A DNA stretch of 64,000 nt from Haliscomenobacter sp033763495 (GTDB taxonomy: Bacteria > Bacteroidota > Bacteroidia > Chitinophagales > Saprospiraceae): positions 13,775 to 77,774 of the forward strand of contig NZ_JANRKL010000155.1 of the NCBI RefSeq assembly GCF_033763495.1. The letters are read 5' to 3'. Under the pieces are notes generated by a model. That model had not been told where the DNA came from. It searched no databases and saw only the letters and a list, made by a program, of their open reading frames with translations. The first letter of the stretch is position 1; every line of letters begins with the position of its first letter. Below, one piece after another: positions 28,303 through 38,115 of this stretch. Both the position numbers and the translations under genes were made by a program.

Positions 28303-28420
28303 TTAGAAGCTTTAAACCATTTCAAAGTTTTACTATTTTATTAAGTGTAAAATTCTCTGTAACTTAGAGCTTCTTAAATGTAGGATAGTTGAAGAATTTT
28401 GGTCCTTTAATGTGTAAACA

Positions 28421-29122
28421 ATGAGCAACGAAGCATCATATTGGTATCTTGAAAACATTGATGTTACTGGTATTTTTTGCCCTCAGAAAATTCGCCGTGG
28501 GGATTTGGAAGCGCATTTTCACCGCTGCTACAAACGGGGCGAATACATCTACTTGCCAGACGAAATGTCGGACCGGGTATTTTTCCTTACCGATGGTCGG
28601 GTTAAAATTGGCACTTACGGCGACTCTGGCAAAGAGATCACCAAGGCCATATTGGGCAAAGGTGATGTATTTGGTGAGTTATCCCTCATCGGCGAAGACA
28701 AACGCCGCGATTTTGCCTACACCATGGAAGAGGCAACGGTATGTGTAGTCAATGTAGATGAAATGAAATTATTGATGCGCGACCATACTTCCCTGGGTTT
28801 GTTCATCATGAAAATTATGGGCTCCCGAGTCCTTGAAATGGAAAAGCGCCTGGAATCCTTGGTATTCAAAGATTCCCGTACCCGTATCATTGAATTTTTG
28901 TTGGAGATTGCCGAGAAAAAAGGGCGGCGAGTAGGTTTTGAAACGGAAGTCCGCAAATTCATCACCCATCAGGAAATTGCCAACCTTACGGCTACTTCCC
29001 GTCAAACGGTAACCACCTTGCTCAACGATTTGCGCGATCGGAATATCCTAACCTTTGACCGACGGCGGTTGTTGATTCGGGACATGGAGAGGTTGAAAGG
29101 GGAGGCTTTGCAGATGAGTTAG
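28421..29122 (+). CDS. Crp/Fnr-family transcriptional regulator
   Basis: The 233-residue protein has a cyclic-nucleotide-binding-like domain (about 20-135, with YLPDEMSDRVFFLTDGRVKIG and KGDVFGELSLIGED), a long dimer helix and a C-terminal winged helix (about 165-225, HQEIANLTATSRQTVTTLLNDL). There is no cysteine cluster of the FNR type. The ligand is unknown. It stands between pxpA and the polysaccharide utilisation locus and converges with the sigma factor gene (gap of about 25 bases), so control of that locus is possible but not shown. Confidence 0.92.
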   Translation: MSNEASYWYLENIDVTGIFCPQKIRRGDLEAHFHRCYKRGEYIYLPDEMSDRVFFLTDGRVKIGTYGDSGKEITKAILGKGDVFGELSLIGEDKRRDFAYTMEEATVCVVNVDEMKLLMRDHTSLGLFIMKIMGSRVLEMEKRLESLVFKDSRTRIIEFLLEIAEKKGRRVGFETEVRKFITHQEIANLTATSRQTVTTLLNDLRDRNILTFDRRRLLIRDMERLKGEALQMS

Positions 29123-29147
29123 GGTGATGGTAAAACCGGAGGATCAT

Positions 29148-29822
29148 CTACAAGCCCGGCATCCACTCCTCTTTCAATTCACTGCGCAACTTGCTCAGTG
29201 CTCTACTGATTAGTCGCTCTACGGCACTTACTGTAATACCCAACTCTTCTGCTACCTGAGCGTATTTTTTTCCTTCAAGGCGATTGAGTTGGAAAGCCTT
29301 CCTGCATTGGGGAGGAAGTTCCTGAATAACCCGGTCGAGTTTTTGGCACAGCTCCGTATAATGCAGAATATCATCAGCTTGTAGTACGGGAGTAGTTGTG
29401 TAATCGGGCTCGAAGCTTTCCGTTTGGTTCAACTCGTATTTGATGTAATTGTAGCTGCGGTAGCGCACCGCCTGGTACAAGTAGGCGCGGTAGGAGTTGT
29501 TGATTTTTTCAAAAACCTGTTGCTGCCAAAAATTGGCAAAAACTTCATTGACAATATCTTCCGCCGCTTCCTTGGAGTACACAAAGCGCATGGCGTGGTT
29601 ACAGAGGTTGTTGTAATAACGTTTGAACAATACTTCACAGCCTTTGCGGGCGTCTTGTGCAAAAATTCTTTGCAAAAAAACTTCGTCGCTAATCAGTTTG
29701 GGTTCAGCAAACATTTCAGTATCTGCTTTTAATGCAGACAATCTGCTCTCCGTGTCTTTGACTTCGAATTTTGATAGCTTCTCCATGCCGTGAGGATATT
29801 GACTCCCTTTAATAGTAGACAT
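29148..29822 (-). CDS. ECF RNA polymerase sigma factor of the polysaccharide locus
   Basis: This 224-residue sigma-70 family protein has region 2 at about 60-120 (LFKRYYNNLCNHAMRF, EAAEDIVNEVFANFW, RAYLYQAVRYRSYNYIKYE) and region 4 at about 155-215 (ELPPQCRKAFQLNRLEG, AEELGITVSAVERLISRAL). It is of the Bacteroidota ECF group found with FecR anti-sigma factors and SusC/SusD receptors. It is divergent from fecR, with a 208-base gap holding paired 13-base sites. It would be released by FecR when the SusC receptor binds its glycan. The N-terminus has about 40 extra residues compared with short ECF factors. Confidence 0.93.
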   Translation of the reverse strand: MSTIKGSQYPHGMEKLSKFEVKDTESRLSALKADTEMFAEPKLISDEVFLQRIFAQDARKGCEVLFKRYYNNLCNHAMRFVYSKEAAEDIVNEVFANFWQQQVFEKINNSYRAYLYQAVRYRSYNYIKYELNQTESFEPDYTTTPVLQADDILHYTELCQKLDRVIQELPPQCRKAFQLNRLEGKKYAQVAEELGITVSAVERLISRALSKLRSELKEEWMPGL

Positions 29823-29832
29823 AATTTTGGGA

Positions 29833-29943
29833 TTTTACCCCACATGCTGCACTAATGTTTTTTGACTTTAGGTCAATAAAAAATAATATTCTGCAAAAAA
29901 AACAGCTCGTTTAATTTTTTTCCCACTTCAATGTGGGGTAAAA
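29833..29943. promoter_or_regulatory. Inverted pair of 13-bp sites between sigma factor and fecR
   Basis: TTTTACCCCACAT at 29833-29845 and its exact reverse complement ATGTGGGGTAAAA at 29931-29943 lie 85 bases apart in the divergent gap. The first lies 10 bases before the sigma factor start and the second 87 bases before fecR. They could be operators or ECF promoter elements that act on both genes, or arms of an RNA stem. Confidence 0.5.
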
Positions 29944-30030
29944 CCCGCTGCCCTTGTCTGATACGGTGATGCTGAAATTGGTACCTCTATAAGCCTCAAG
30001 TTGATTTTTTACCATTTCCCGCGAAGCCTT

Positions 30031-31038
30031 ATGAAAGAAATGATGATTCAAAAAATACTGTTCGATTATTTCGATGGAAGAGCAACTTCTCTCGAGCGGA
30101 AGCTGATTGAGGATTGGTTAAAGGAAGATGTTGAAAATGAAACCTTGTATTACCAGTACCTGGATGAATGGGAAAGCCAAAACCCTCAATACTTTTCCGA
30201 CGATCAGGAGGCCTGGCAAAAATTCCAAACCGTACTCAACACCCCCTTGTCCAATGAGCAGGAACAGCCCCCTACCAAAACCAATGTGGTTAAATATGCT
30301 ACTGTACGCAGTCTGCGCAAATTTTGGTATGTGGCCGCCTCCCTGGCGATATTGATGACCGCGAGCCTATTTTTTTTGCAAAAAAACATCTTCTATCGTA
30401 CTTACCAAACGCCCTATGCCCAAACCCAACAACTGACCCTTTCGGACGGTACCGAAGTAGTACTGAACGCCAACTCAACCTTGTACGTACCCAGGTGGGG
30501 ACAATTTAAACGCAACCGCAGAGTGCTTCTGGACGGAGAAGCGGAATTCCATGTCACCCACACCATCGACAATCAGCGCTTTGTTGTCAAAACCAGCAGC
30601 GATTTTGAAGTAGAGGTATTTGGGACAAAATTTGTCCTTTATGCCCGAGAGCAGGCCAAAAAAGTAATCTTGAATGAAGGCAAGGTCCAGGTCAAATACC
30701 AAGGTGGGAAAAAACAAGTCATGAAACCCGGTGATGTAGTGATTCTAACCAACGGCGCTCAAACCTTGGACTTGTCCAAAACCGACGACACCAAAAAATA
30801 CAGCGCCTGGAAGGATCACCAGTTTTACTTCGATGATACCCCACTTGCCCAGGCCTCCATTACCATCAAAGAGCATTTTGGATTGCAGGTGGCTTTTGGC
30901 AACCCCGAATTGGCCGAACGCCGCTTGTCGGGCTATTTCAAAGCCGCAAAATCCACGGAATTTTTTGAGGCACTATCAGTCCTGCTGAATGTAGATGTAC
31001 GTCAGCAAGGAGATACCATATACCTTTCAACCAAATAA
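30031..31038 (+). CDS. FecR-family anti-sigma factor
   Basis: I take ATG 30031 (335 residues) over an in-frame TTG 30 bases upstream. A cytoplasmic N-terminal region (about 1-95, rich in Asp and Glu, with DYFDGRATSLERKLIEDWL) precedes one membrane helix (FWYVAASLAILMTASLFFL, about 95-115). The periplasmic part holds the FecR domain (about 135-235: LSDGTEVVLNANSTL, VEVFGTKF) and a DUF4974 tail (FYFDDTPLAQASI). It should bind the ECF sigma factor in the cytoplasm and receive a signal from the SusC STN domain through the tail. It lies 14 bases upstream of susC. Confidence 0.93.
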   Translation: MKEMMIQKILFDYFDGRATSLERKLIEDWLKEDVENETLYYQYLDEWESQNPQYFSDDQEAWQKFQTVLNTPLSNEQEQPPTKTNVVKYATVRSLRKFWYVAASLAILMTASLFFLQKNIFYRTYQTPYAQTQQLTLSDGTEVVLNANSTLYVPRWGQFKRNRRVLLDGEAEFHVTHTIDNQRFVVKTSSDFEVEVFGTKFVLYAREQAKKVILNEGKVQVKYQGGKKQVMKPGDVVILTNGAQTLDLSKTDDTKKYSAWKDHQFYFDDTPLAQASITIKEHFGLQVAFGNPELAERRLSGYFKAAKSTEFFEALSVLLNVDVRQQGDTIYLSTK

Positions 31039-31052
31039 TAAAATCAGGTCGT

Positions 31053-34000
31053 ATGAAACAATATTTTACCAAACACACGCCATTAAGCATACTCTTGCTT
31101 TTGCTTTTGGCTTGCCATCCCTTTCTGATGGCACAAAGTTTGGCTTATGTGCAACAAAATAAGCCAGATCTGGAAACGAAAAACAGCACAAGTTCCAACC
31201 CCATCCGTTTGAAAGATGCGCTGAATGAATTGAGTCAGGAATACCAAGTCAGCATTTTATTTGAAGATGTGACTGTAAAAGGTTTACAAGCTACTGTGGA
31301 TAAAATCAAAGGGGGAAAGCTGGAAAGCAAACTCGAAAAGTTGCTCAAACCCCACCGCTTGACCTTCCAGAAGGTCAACAAAAATGCCTACGTAGTGGTG
31401 GCACCAGCGCAAAAAACTGAAAAATCAGGCACCAAGGAAACGAAAAAGCCCGAAAACAACAGTGTGCCAACCTTGCTCAAAAACACACCGGAAGGAAAAA
31501 GCCTTTTAAGTGTAGTTAGCCCCCTGCAATCGGCACCCCTGTCGGTGACCATCCCCGACAAAACCATCACTGGTAAGGTGACCGATACCGCGGGAGAAGC
31601 CCTGCCAGGTACCAACGTATTGGTCAAAGGGACTACCATTGGTGACATCACCGACGTCAATGGCGACTTTCGGGTAGATGTGCCCGATGAAAACAGCATA
31701 CTGGTATTCAGTTTTACTGGTTTCGTTACCCAGGAGATTGTGGTAGGCAATCAAACCACGATCAACGTGACGTTGAAACAAGACGACTTGTTGCTCAATG
31801 AAGTAGTGGTTGTGGGGTACGGCGAGATAAAAAAATCAGATTTGACGGGCGCCGTGGCCTCTGTACAAACCAAGGATATTGTGCGGGGCAACCCCATCAT
31901 CGCCGCTAAAGCCATTCAAGGGCAAGTGGCTGGGGCAACAGTAACCAAGCTGAACAACAAACCAGGTACCGGTTACAGCATCACCATCCGGGGTGAAAAT
32001 ACCATCAACAACTCCACCGAACCCCTCATCGTCATCGATGGCTTGATGGGCGGTAACATCAACAACCTCAATCCCAATGACATCCAGTCGATGGACATCC
32101 TCAAGGACGCTTCTTCTACGGCGATCTACGGTTCCAGAGGCGCCAACGGGGTAATCATCATTACGACCAAAAAAGGGGTTTCTGGAAAACCCAGAATCAG
32201 TTACGACAGCTACATTGGGGTGAAAAATCCGGCCCACCTGCCAGAATTGATGAATACCGCTCAGTTTTACAAGTCCATTTATACCGACCGGATTTTGGAA
32301 GGTGCTACCGGGGCAAGCTTTACGGCTGCCGAAAGAGCCAACATCGACGCGAACCACACCACCGATTGGGTTGACCTTGTCACTGGCCCTGGCATGCAGA
32401 TGAGCCAAAACCTGAGCATCTCGGGTGGTACCGAAAAAACGACCTATCGTTTTTCAGGTGGTTTCCTGAATGAAGATGGCAACGTATTGTACACTGGATT
32501 CAAAAGATACAACCTCAATGCTGGCTTGGACAGCAAAATTGGCAAATATTTCAAAGTCGGATTTACCTCCTACGTGAGTTATGGCGACGTCAATGTAGGT
32601 TCGGGCGAATCCCTGCGCAATGCCTACCGGGCTCGACCTACCGGAACGGTGTATTACAAAGACGTAGCCAATCCATCAGAGAACTCCGACATCGACGTGA
32701 ACGGTTACGCTTTTTGGATGGGCATCAACGACAAACAGGTGGGTAACCCCTTGTTGGATATCGACCCTAGCGTTTCAAAACTCCAAACCACCAACGCCTC
32801 CATCATCAGCAATGCCTACGTAGAGGTGACGCCGCTCAAAGGTTTGAGCATTCGCTCCTCCATTTCTGCTTCTTATACCACTGAAAGAGCAGGGGATTTT
32901 CGGGGTCGCTGGTCCAAATCACAAATTGGGGCCAAACCAAGAGCGCAATACGACAACCGGACCATGGGCAATTATACCCTGGACAACATCATCAACTACA
33001 ACGTAGAATTCGGTCGGCACAAAATCAACCTGACGGGGTTGCAGAGTGCTTTTTACCAGCGGAATGAAGCCTATTCCATTTTTGTACGCGACCTTCCTTA
33101 CGACTCCGATTGGTACGCTCTGGGTACTGCTGCAACAATTGGTAGCATCGGTAGTTCATTGGTTGAGCGCTCGATTCTGTCCTATATGGGGCGGATAAAC
33201 TACTCTTTCAACGACAAATATTTGTTGACCCTGACGGGTCGCTCTGATGGTGCTTCTCAACTTTCCGAAGGCAATAAGTGGGCGTTTTTCCCCTCAGTGG
33301 CAGTGGCCTGGCGTTTGGGCGATGAGCCATTCATCAACAACCTCAATGTTTTTTCCAACCTGAAATTGCGCTTGAGCTATGGCGAGGTAGGCAACTCTAC
33401 GGTGAATCCCTACAGTACCCAAGCCGGCTTGTTGAATACGGGCTATGATTTTGATGGTACGGCAGCTTTTGGCTTTGCACCAGCAAATTTGGGCAACAAA
33501 GACCTGCGCTGGGAACGCAGCAACGAGTTGAACCTGGGCATCGATTTTGGTTTCTTTAAAAACCGCATCTCCGCATCCCTGGAATTATACGACCGCAAAA
33601 CGGTGGATTTGATCCTGAACCAAAAAATACCTACCGTAACCGGCTTCTCCCAGGTGATTGCCAACGTGGGCCAGATTGAGAACAAAGGGGTGGAACTCAC
33701 CCTCAGAACAACCAATGTGGTGACCAAAAACTTCAATTGGAACACCACTTTCGCCTTTACCAAAAACAACAACAAATTGCTGCAATTGTACGGCGATGGG
33801 CAACTGGTTGACAAAGGCAACCGCTTGTTTGTGGGGTACCCCATCCGCGCCAATTTTGACTACGAATTTGATGGAATCTGGCAAACCGAAGACAAGGACC
33901 TTGCTGCAAAATACAAACAAGTACCTGGCTCCGTAAGGGTGGTTGACCAAAACAACGATGGCGTTATTTCTTCTACCGATGCCATTGATGACCGCGTTGT

Positions 34001-34481
34001 ATTGGGCTCCGAATTGCCCAATTGGATTCTGGGTGTGACCAACCGCCTTACTTTCAAGCAATTTGACTTTTCTTTCTTTGTCTATTACCGTGATGGTACC
34101 CAGTATCGCAACAATACCCTGGCCGGGACATTTGGAGAAGTAACCGGAACCCGTTACAACCGCCTCGCATCTCTGGATTATTGGAGAAGCGACAACCCAT
34201 CCAATACCTATTTTGGGGTAGTTGCGGCCAATCCATACCGGAATGCAATCTTGTATCAGGATGCCAGCTTCTTGCGCATTTCCGATATCACGCTGGGTTA
34301 CACCTTGCCACAAGCCGTAATGGACAAGTTGAAAATGGCCAGTGCCCGTTTTTATGGCCAGGTGATCAACCCTTACGTGTCGTCCAAATTTACAGGATTT
34401 GATCCCGAATTCAACTCAGCCATTTTCCAGGACGATGTTCCGTCGATGACATTGCTTTTTGGCGTAAACATCAGTTTCTAA
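31053..34481 (+). CDS. SusC/RagA TonB-dependent glycan receptor with STN domain
   Basis: This 1142-residue outer-membrane transporter has a signal peptide (ending near LMAQS), an STN signalling domain at about 45-115 (IRLKDALNELSQEYQVSILF), a carboxypeptidase-regulatory-like domain at about 172-250 (ITGKVTDTAGEALPGTNVLV), a TonB box region (LNEVVVVGYG), the plug (about 265-390) and a long barrel. The STN domain marks it as a signal-transducing receptor for the FecR/ECF pair encoded just upstream. It imports oligosaccharides with its SusD partner. The gene lies 19 bases upstream of susD. Confidence 0.96.
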   Translation: MKQYFTKHTPLSILLLLLLACHPFLMAQSLAYVQQNKPDLETKNSTSSNPIRLKDALNELSQEYQVSILFEDVTVKGLQATVDKIKGGKLESKLEKLLKPHRLTFQKVNKNAYVVVAPAQKTEKSGTKETKKPENNSVPTLLKNTPEGKSLLSVVSPLQSAPLSVTIPDKTITGKVTDTAGEALPGTNVLVKGTTIGDITDVNGDFRVDVPDENSILVFSFTGFVTQEIVVGNQTTINVTLKQDDLLLNEVVVVGYGEIKKSDLTGAVASVQTKDIVRGNPIIAAKAIQGQVAGATVTKLNNKPGTGYSITIRGENTINNSTEPLIVIDGLMGGNINNLNPNDIQSMDILKDASSTAIYGSRGANGVIIITTKKGVSGKPRISYDSYIGVKNPAHLPELMNTAQFYKSIYTDRILEGATGASFTAAERANIDANHTTDWVDLVTGPGMQMSQNLSISGGTEKTTYRFSGGFLNEDGNVLYTGFKRYNLNAGLDSKIGKYFKVGFTSYVSYGDVNVGSGESLRNAYRARPTGTVYYKDVANPSENSDIDVNGYAFWMGINDKQVGNPLLDIDPSVSKLQTTNASIISNAYVEVTPLKGLSIRSSISASYTTERAGDFRGRWSKSQIGAKPRAQYDNRTMGNYTLDNIINYNVEFGRHKINLTGLQSAFYQRNEAYSIFVRDLPYDSDWYALGTAATIGSIGSSLVERSILSYMGRINYSFNDKYLLTLTGRSDGASQLSEGNKWAFFPSVAVAWRLGDEPFINNLNVFSNLKLRLSYGEVGNSTVNPYSTQAGLLNTGYDFDGTAAFGFAPANLGNKDLRWERSNELNLGIDFGFFKNRISASLELYDRKTVDLILNQKIPTVTGFSQVIANVGQIENKGVELTLRTTNVVTKNFNWNTTFAFTKNNNKLLQLYGDGQLVDKGNRLFVGYPIRANFDYEFDGIWQTEDKDLAAKYKQVPGSVRVVDQNNDGVISSTDAIDDRVVLGSELPNWILGVTNRLTFKQFDFSFFVYYRDGTQYRNNTLAGTFGEVTGTRYNRLASLDYWRSDNPSNTYFGVVAANPYRNAILYQDASFLRISDITLGYTLPQAVMDKLKMASARFYGQVINPYVSSKFTGFDPEFNSAIFQDDVPSMTLLFGVNISF

Positions 34482-34500
34482 TCGTTTAACTCTGTATCCA

Positions 34501-36381
34501 ATGAAATCAACAATAATAACTCGTTTCACTTTTTTCGCAATCACTGCACTCTGCTTGGTTGCTACAGGCTGTGATGAAGATTTTTTGACCGAAAAACCAG
34601 TTTCGACTCTGACCACAGACGTGTATTACAAAACCGAGGCGGGTTTTGAGGACCTGGTGCGCTCCTGTTACCCCTTGTTGCGCAACATTCACCAAAACCG
34701 GACCCTCCAATTGAATGGTACCGACATATTTACCGCAGGAGGATACGGCGATCCCAAATTCGCTACTCCAACCGTAAACACCGGGCCAATTGAGCAATAC
34801 GATGTTCGCTTCAATGCCACTTTGGGTGAATTACAAAGTCTTTGGACCTTGTTGTATACCGAAATTGGGCGTACCAATACTGCAATCACTCGTGCCGATG
34901 GCATTACCACCATGGCCGCAGCCCTGAAGGATGCCCGGGTTTCGGAAGCCAAGTTTTTGAGAGCCCTTTGTTACTTTTACCTCGTTCAGCATTGGGGCGA
35001 CGTACCCATGCCACTGACCGAAATCGTGAGCCCAACCAAGGAAGCAACCCGGGTGCCTTCGGCAGATGTTTACAAACAAATCATCACCGACTTGCTCGAA
35101 GCCGAAGCCAAACTTCCGGTTACAGCTACCAATTACGGTCGGATTACCAAAGGTGCAGCCCAGTTTTTGCTGGCCCGGGTTTACCTGACCCGTGGCTGGA
35201 ATTTCAAAAACTCCCTGGGTGGTTCTCCTGCTGATTTTGATTTGGCCCTGCAATACGCCGACAAAGTCATCGATGTATATCCTTTGGCTACCAATTACAA
35301 TCAATTGTTCCCCACCCGTTCGGAGAACCCCTTGAAACAATACACGGGGGCCCAGAACGACAAAAACCCGGAGATCATTTTTGCCGTACAATACAATACC
35401 GATGTGTTGACCAACAAAACCGATCCGGCATTTCCTGTAGACGCAGCAGGTGGAAACAACTTGCATTCGGTATTCAATGGCAGTGGCGAAGGGTTCCCAG
35501 GTTCCAAAGGTAGAACGAGTGATTACAACCGCTCCCTGGGATTCCACAACACTACTCCCGCCATGTATCGTTTGTATGATCCGGAGAATGATTCGCGCTA
35601 CGACCACAACTTTTTGGAGGTAGGTTATGCCCTGCAAGCCGTAGCAGGCTTCAAACCCCAGCCAACCTTGAATCCCAACCTGAAAATTGACATCAAGGCT
35701 GGGGATACCGTGGTGTACTACCGCCCCTGGAACAAACCAGCTACTACCTTGGCAGAAAGAGGTGTCGACATGGGCGGCCAAAAGAAATATTCGGTGGTAA
35801 ACCCTGAAGAATGGGGTGGTGGCTACGGATTCATCAATGGCAGTACAGTAAACGTGAGTGGATTTCCATCCGGGGAGCCTCACATGTGGAAATTCTGGCA
35901 GCCAGGTATTCCCTACGGTGATGCGTTTGGCACTTTCAATGAAGCAGTATTCCGCTCCGCTGAAGCCTACCTGATCGCCGCCGAGGCCATCGTCAAAGGG
36001 GCCAAAGGTGGAAAACTGGGTGGTGCCGAGGTTTACTACAATCGGGTACTCGACCGCGCCTTGGGCGCAAAAAAAGGCAATGACCCAAGGTGTGCCCTGG
36101 CACCCGAAAATGTCAAATCCCTGGAAACCGTATCCTACCGCGCTACTGCTGCCAACATTACCATCGACCTGATCCTGGACGAACGCGCCCGCGAACTCAT
36201 GGGGGAATATTCCCGCTGGTTTGACCTGAAAAGAACCGGAAAATTGGTTGAACGGGTGAAAAAATACAATCCCTGGGCAGCCAAAAGTGGTACCATCAAT
36301 GATGTACACTATTTGCGCCCCATTCCACAGGCCGAGATCGACTTGTCCTTCCCAGCCATGACCCAGAATGCGGGGTATTGA
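34501..36381 (+). CDS. SusD/RagB glycan-binding lipoprotein
   Basis: The 626-residue protein has a lipoprotein signal with Cys24 (ATGCDEDFL), and the start ATG lies 19 bases after susC. It is a typical RagB/SusD protein. The N-terminal TPR-like helices (about 60-230) include SEAKFLRALCYFYLVQHWGDVPM. The C-terminal SusD part has RSAEAYLIAAEAIVK, ILDERARELMGEYSRWFDLKRTGKL and the LRPIPQAEIDL end. It caps the SusC barrel on the cell surface and binds the glycan. Its length is slightly above average. Confidence 0.95.
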   Translation: MKSTIITRFTFFAITALCLVATGCDEDFLTEKPVSTLTTDVYYKTEAGFEDLVRSCYPLLRNIHQNRTLQLNGTDIFTAGGYGDPKFATPTVNTGPIEQYDVRFNATLGELQSLWTLLYTEIGRTNTAITRADGITTMAAALKDARVSEAKFLRALCYFYLVQHWGDVPMPLTEIVSPTKEATRVPSADVYKQIITDLLEAEAKLPVTATNYGRITKGAAQFLLARVYLTRGWNFKNSLGGSPADFDLALQYADKVIDVYPLATNYNQLFPTRSENPLKQYTGAQNDKNPEIIFAVQYNTDVLTNKTDPAFPVDAAGGNNLHSVFNGSGEGFPGSKGRTSDYNRSLGFHNTTPAMYRLYDPENDSRYDHNFLEVGYALQAVAGFKPQPTLNPNLKIDIKAGDTVVYYRPWNKPATTLAERGVDMGGQKKYSVVNPEEWGGGYGFINGSTVNVSGFPSGEPHMWKFWQPGIPYGDAFGTFNEAVFRSAEAYLIAAEAIVKGAKGGKLGGAEVYYNRVLDRALGAKKGNDPRCALAPENVKSLETVSYRATAANITIDLILDERARELMGEYSRWFDLKRTGKLVERVKKYNPWAAKSGTINDVHYLRPIPQAEIDLSFPAMTQNAGY

Positions 36382-36420
36382 GATTATTTTCTGAATTAGC
36401 TCTTAAATGAGCCTAGCGCA

Positions 36421-36511
36421 GTACAAAGAACATCAAAGTAGCGTAAGGGGCACAAATACTGTCAACGTCTAACTTTGTGTCCTTTGTGCTGCCTTGGTGT
36501 TCTTTGTGTAA
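36421..36511. repeat. Fold-back element F with GTCAACGTCTAAC core
   Basis: An imperfect left arm (36421-36456) and right arm (36475-36511) carry ACAAAGAAC/GTTCTTTGT and CACAAA/TTTGTG units. The core and flank at 36461-36479 is the exact reverse complement of 54138-54156 in element G, and the outer arms are also related. It lies between susD and the DUF1080 gene. Confidence 0.75.
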
Positions 36512-36590
36512 AAAGTGTCGCTTTGGTGGTATTGTAAAGAATACACTCTTTTTCAGATTCTCTGTATACCTACCTTCAAACCATCTGTTC

Positions 36591-37961
36591 ATGAAACAAT
36601 ACTTACTTTTTGCTGCCTTTTTTTGTTGTGTTACGCTTTGTTTTTCCCAAACCCAATGGAAACCACTCTTCAACGGCACCGACTTAAAAGGCTGGGTCAA
36701 ACGCAATGGCAACGCCGAATACAAAATCATCGATAAAGCCATCGTTGGAGTCTCCCAACTTAATACCCCAAACACCTTTTTGTGTACCGAGGCAACATAC
36801 GGCGATTTTGTACTGGAACTGGAAGTGAAGGTAGAAGTTGGCCTCAATTCAGGCATCCAAATCCGCAGCCTCAGCGATCCAGCCATTATGAACGGCCGGG
36901 TACATGGCTATCAGGTGGAAATTGACCCCGCCGAACGCACCTGGAGTGGCGGCCTCTACGACGAAGCCCGCAATGGCTGGCTGTACCCCCTGTCGATCAA
37001 TCCCCGGGGACAAAAAGCTTTTAAAAATGGACAATGGAACAAATACCACATTGAAGCCATCGGCCCTTCCCTCAAAACCTGGATCAACGGCATTCCTTGT
37101 GCCAATGTCCTTGACAATCAAACTGCACGTGGTTTCATAGCCCTGCAAGTGCACGGCATCAAACGGGAAGACCAAAATGGCCTGACCGTACAATGGCGCG
37201 ACATCCGCATTGCTACCGAAAACCTGGCCGCCTATACCTGGAAAGGAGGGGAAGAAGCTCCTGAGGTCAATTACCTGCCCAATCAATTGTCTGAATCGGA
37301 AAAACGCACGGGCTGGCGTTTGCTTTGGGATGGCAAAAGCACCGCAGGTTGGCGCAAATTCAACACCGATGCCTTCCCTCAACAAGGTTGGGCTGTTGAG
37401 GACGGCGTACTCAAAGTGCTCAGCTCGCACCAGGACAGCACCCGCAAAGGTGGCGACCTGATCAGCAATGAAAGTTTTTCAAATTTTGAATTAGAATTGG
37501 ACTTCAAAACCACCAAAGGCGCCAACAGCGGTGTGAAATACTTCGTGCAGGAAGACCGAAAAAGTAAAGCTACAGCAGGCCTGGGGCCTGAGTTTCAAAT
37601 CCTCGACGATCAAAACCACGCCGATGCGAAAGCTGGCGTGGGCGGAAACCGCACCACCGGATCATTGTACGACCTGATTGCCGCCGAAAACCTCTCCGAA
37701 GGCAGCACCGAAAAGCGCATGAACCCTCCCGGAAAGTGGAACAAACTGCGTATCGTTTCCAGGAACGGCCACGTGGAGCATTGGTTGAACAACCTGAAAA
37801 TGGTGGAATACGAGCGGCATTCGCAGGTTTTTCGCAACTTGATCGCTAAGAGCAAGTATGCGCCGTACCCCAAGTTTGCCCAGGCTCCATCTGGTCATAT
37901 TTTATTGCAGGATCACCACGATGAGGTGCATTTTCGCAGTATAAAAATCCGGGAATTCTGA
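36591..37961 (+). CDS. Exported protein with two DUF1080 (3-keto-disaccharide hydrolase-like) domains
   Basis: I place the start at ATG 36591, which gives a 456-residue product with a signal peptide (MKQYLLFAAFFCCVTLCFSQ); an upstream in-frame ATG would precede it by 38 residues of repeat-derived sequence. The two DUF1080 (PF06439) domains begin WKPLFNGTDLKGW and, about 225 residues on, WRLLWDGKSTAGW. Each has the G-x-N-S-G-(I/V)-x-x/R motif (VGLNSGIQIRS and KGANSGVKYFV). The family has a concanavalin-like fold and includes enzymes acting on 3-keto-glycosides. With the Gfo/Idh/MocA oxidoreductase at 52730 it may form such a route. The reaction here is not proven. Confidence 0.85.
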   Translation: MKQYLLFAAFFCCVTLCFSQTQWKPLFNGTDLKGWVKRNGNAEYKIIDKAIVGVSQLNTPNTFLCTEATYGDFVLELEVKVEVGLNSGIQIRSLSDPAIMNGRVHGYQVEIDPAERTWSGGLYDEARNGWLYPLSINPRGQKAFKNGQWNKYHIEAIGPSLKTWINGIPCANVLDNQTARGFIALQVHGIKREDQNGLTVQWRDIRIATENLAAYTWKGGEEAPEVNYLPNQLSESEKRTGWRLLWDGKSTAGWRKFNTDAFPQQGWAVEDGVLKVLSSHQDSTRKGGDLISNESFSNFELELDFKTTKGANSGVKYFVQEDRKSKATAGLGPEFQILDDQNHADAKAGVGGNRTTGSLYDLIAAENLSEGSTEKRMNPPGKWNKLRIVSRNGHVEHWLNNLKMVEYERHSQVFRNLIAKSKYAPYPKFAQAPSGHILLQDHHDEVHFRSIKIREF

Positions 37962-37995
37962 TCTCCAAACCATATTACAATGAAACGTACGATCT

Positions 37996-38094
37996 CTAAG
38001 GTGCCCTAAGGTGTCTAAGGTGGTTCAAAAAATACACCACGAAGTGGTTGAGATGTTTTATTTGAACCACCTTAGGCACCTTAGGACACCTTAG
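37996..38094. repeat. Fold-back element H, 34-bp arms of CTAAGGTG units
   Basis: Arms 37996-38029 and 38061-38094 match at 32 of 34 positions. Each is three or four units of (C)TAAGGTG with small changes. The 31-base core contains CCACGAAGTGG. The element lies between the DUF1080 and GH92 genes and ends 22 bases before the GH92 start. Confidence 0.85.
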
Positions 38095-38115
38095 GGGTTA
38101 AATAAGCTCAAAACC

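Noticed and set aside
34831..36309. A 492-codon open frame on the minus strand
   Set aside because: It lies wholly opposite the SusD gene, has no family features, and its composition is explained by codon bias on the other strand. The same holds for the long minus-strand frames opposite the GH92 gene (38635-39936), the TPR/PD40 gene (13735-14772) and the GH28 gene (54541-55458).
36477..36590. N-terminal extension of the DUF1080 protein from an upstream ATG
   Set aside because: It would translate part of fold-back element F before a clear signal peptide that starts at 36591.
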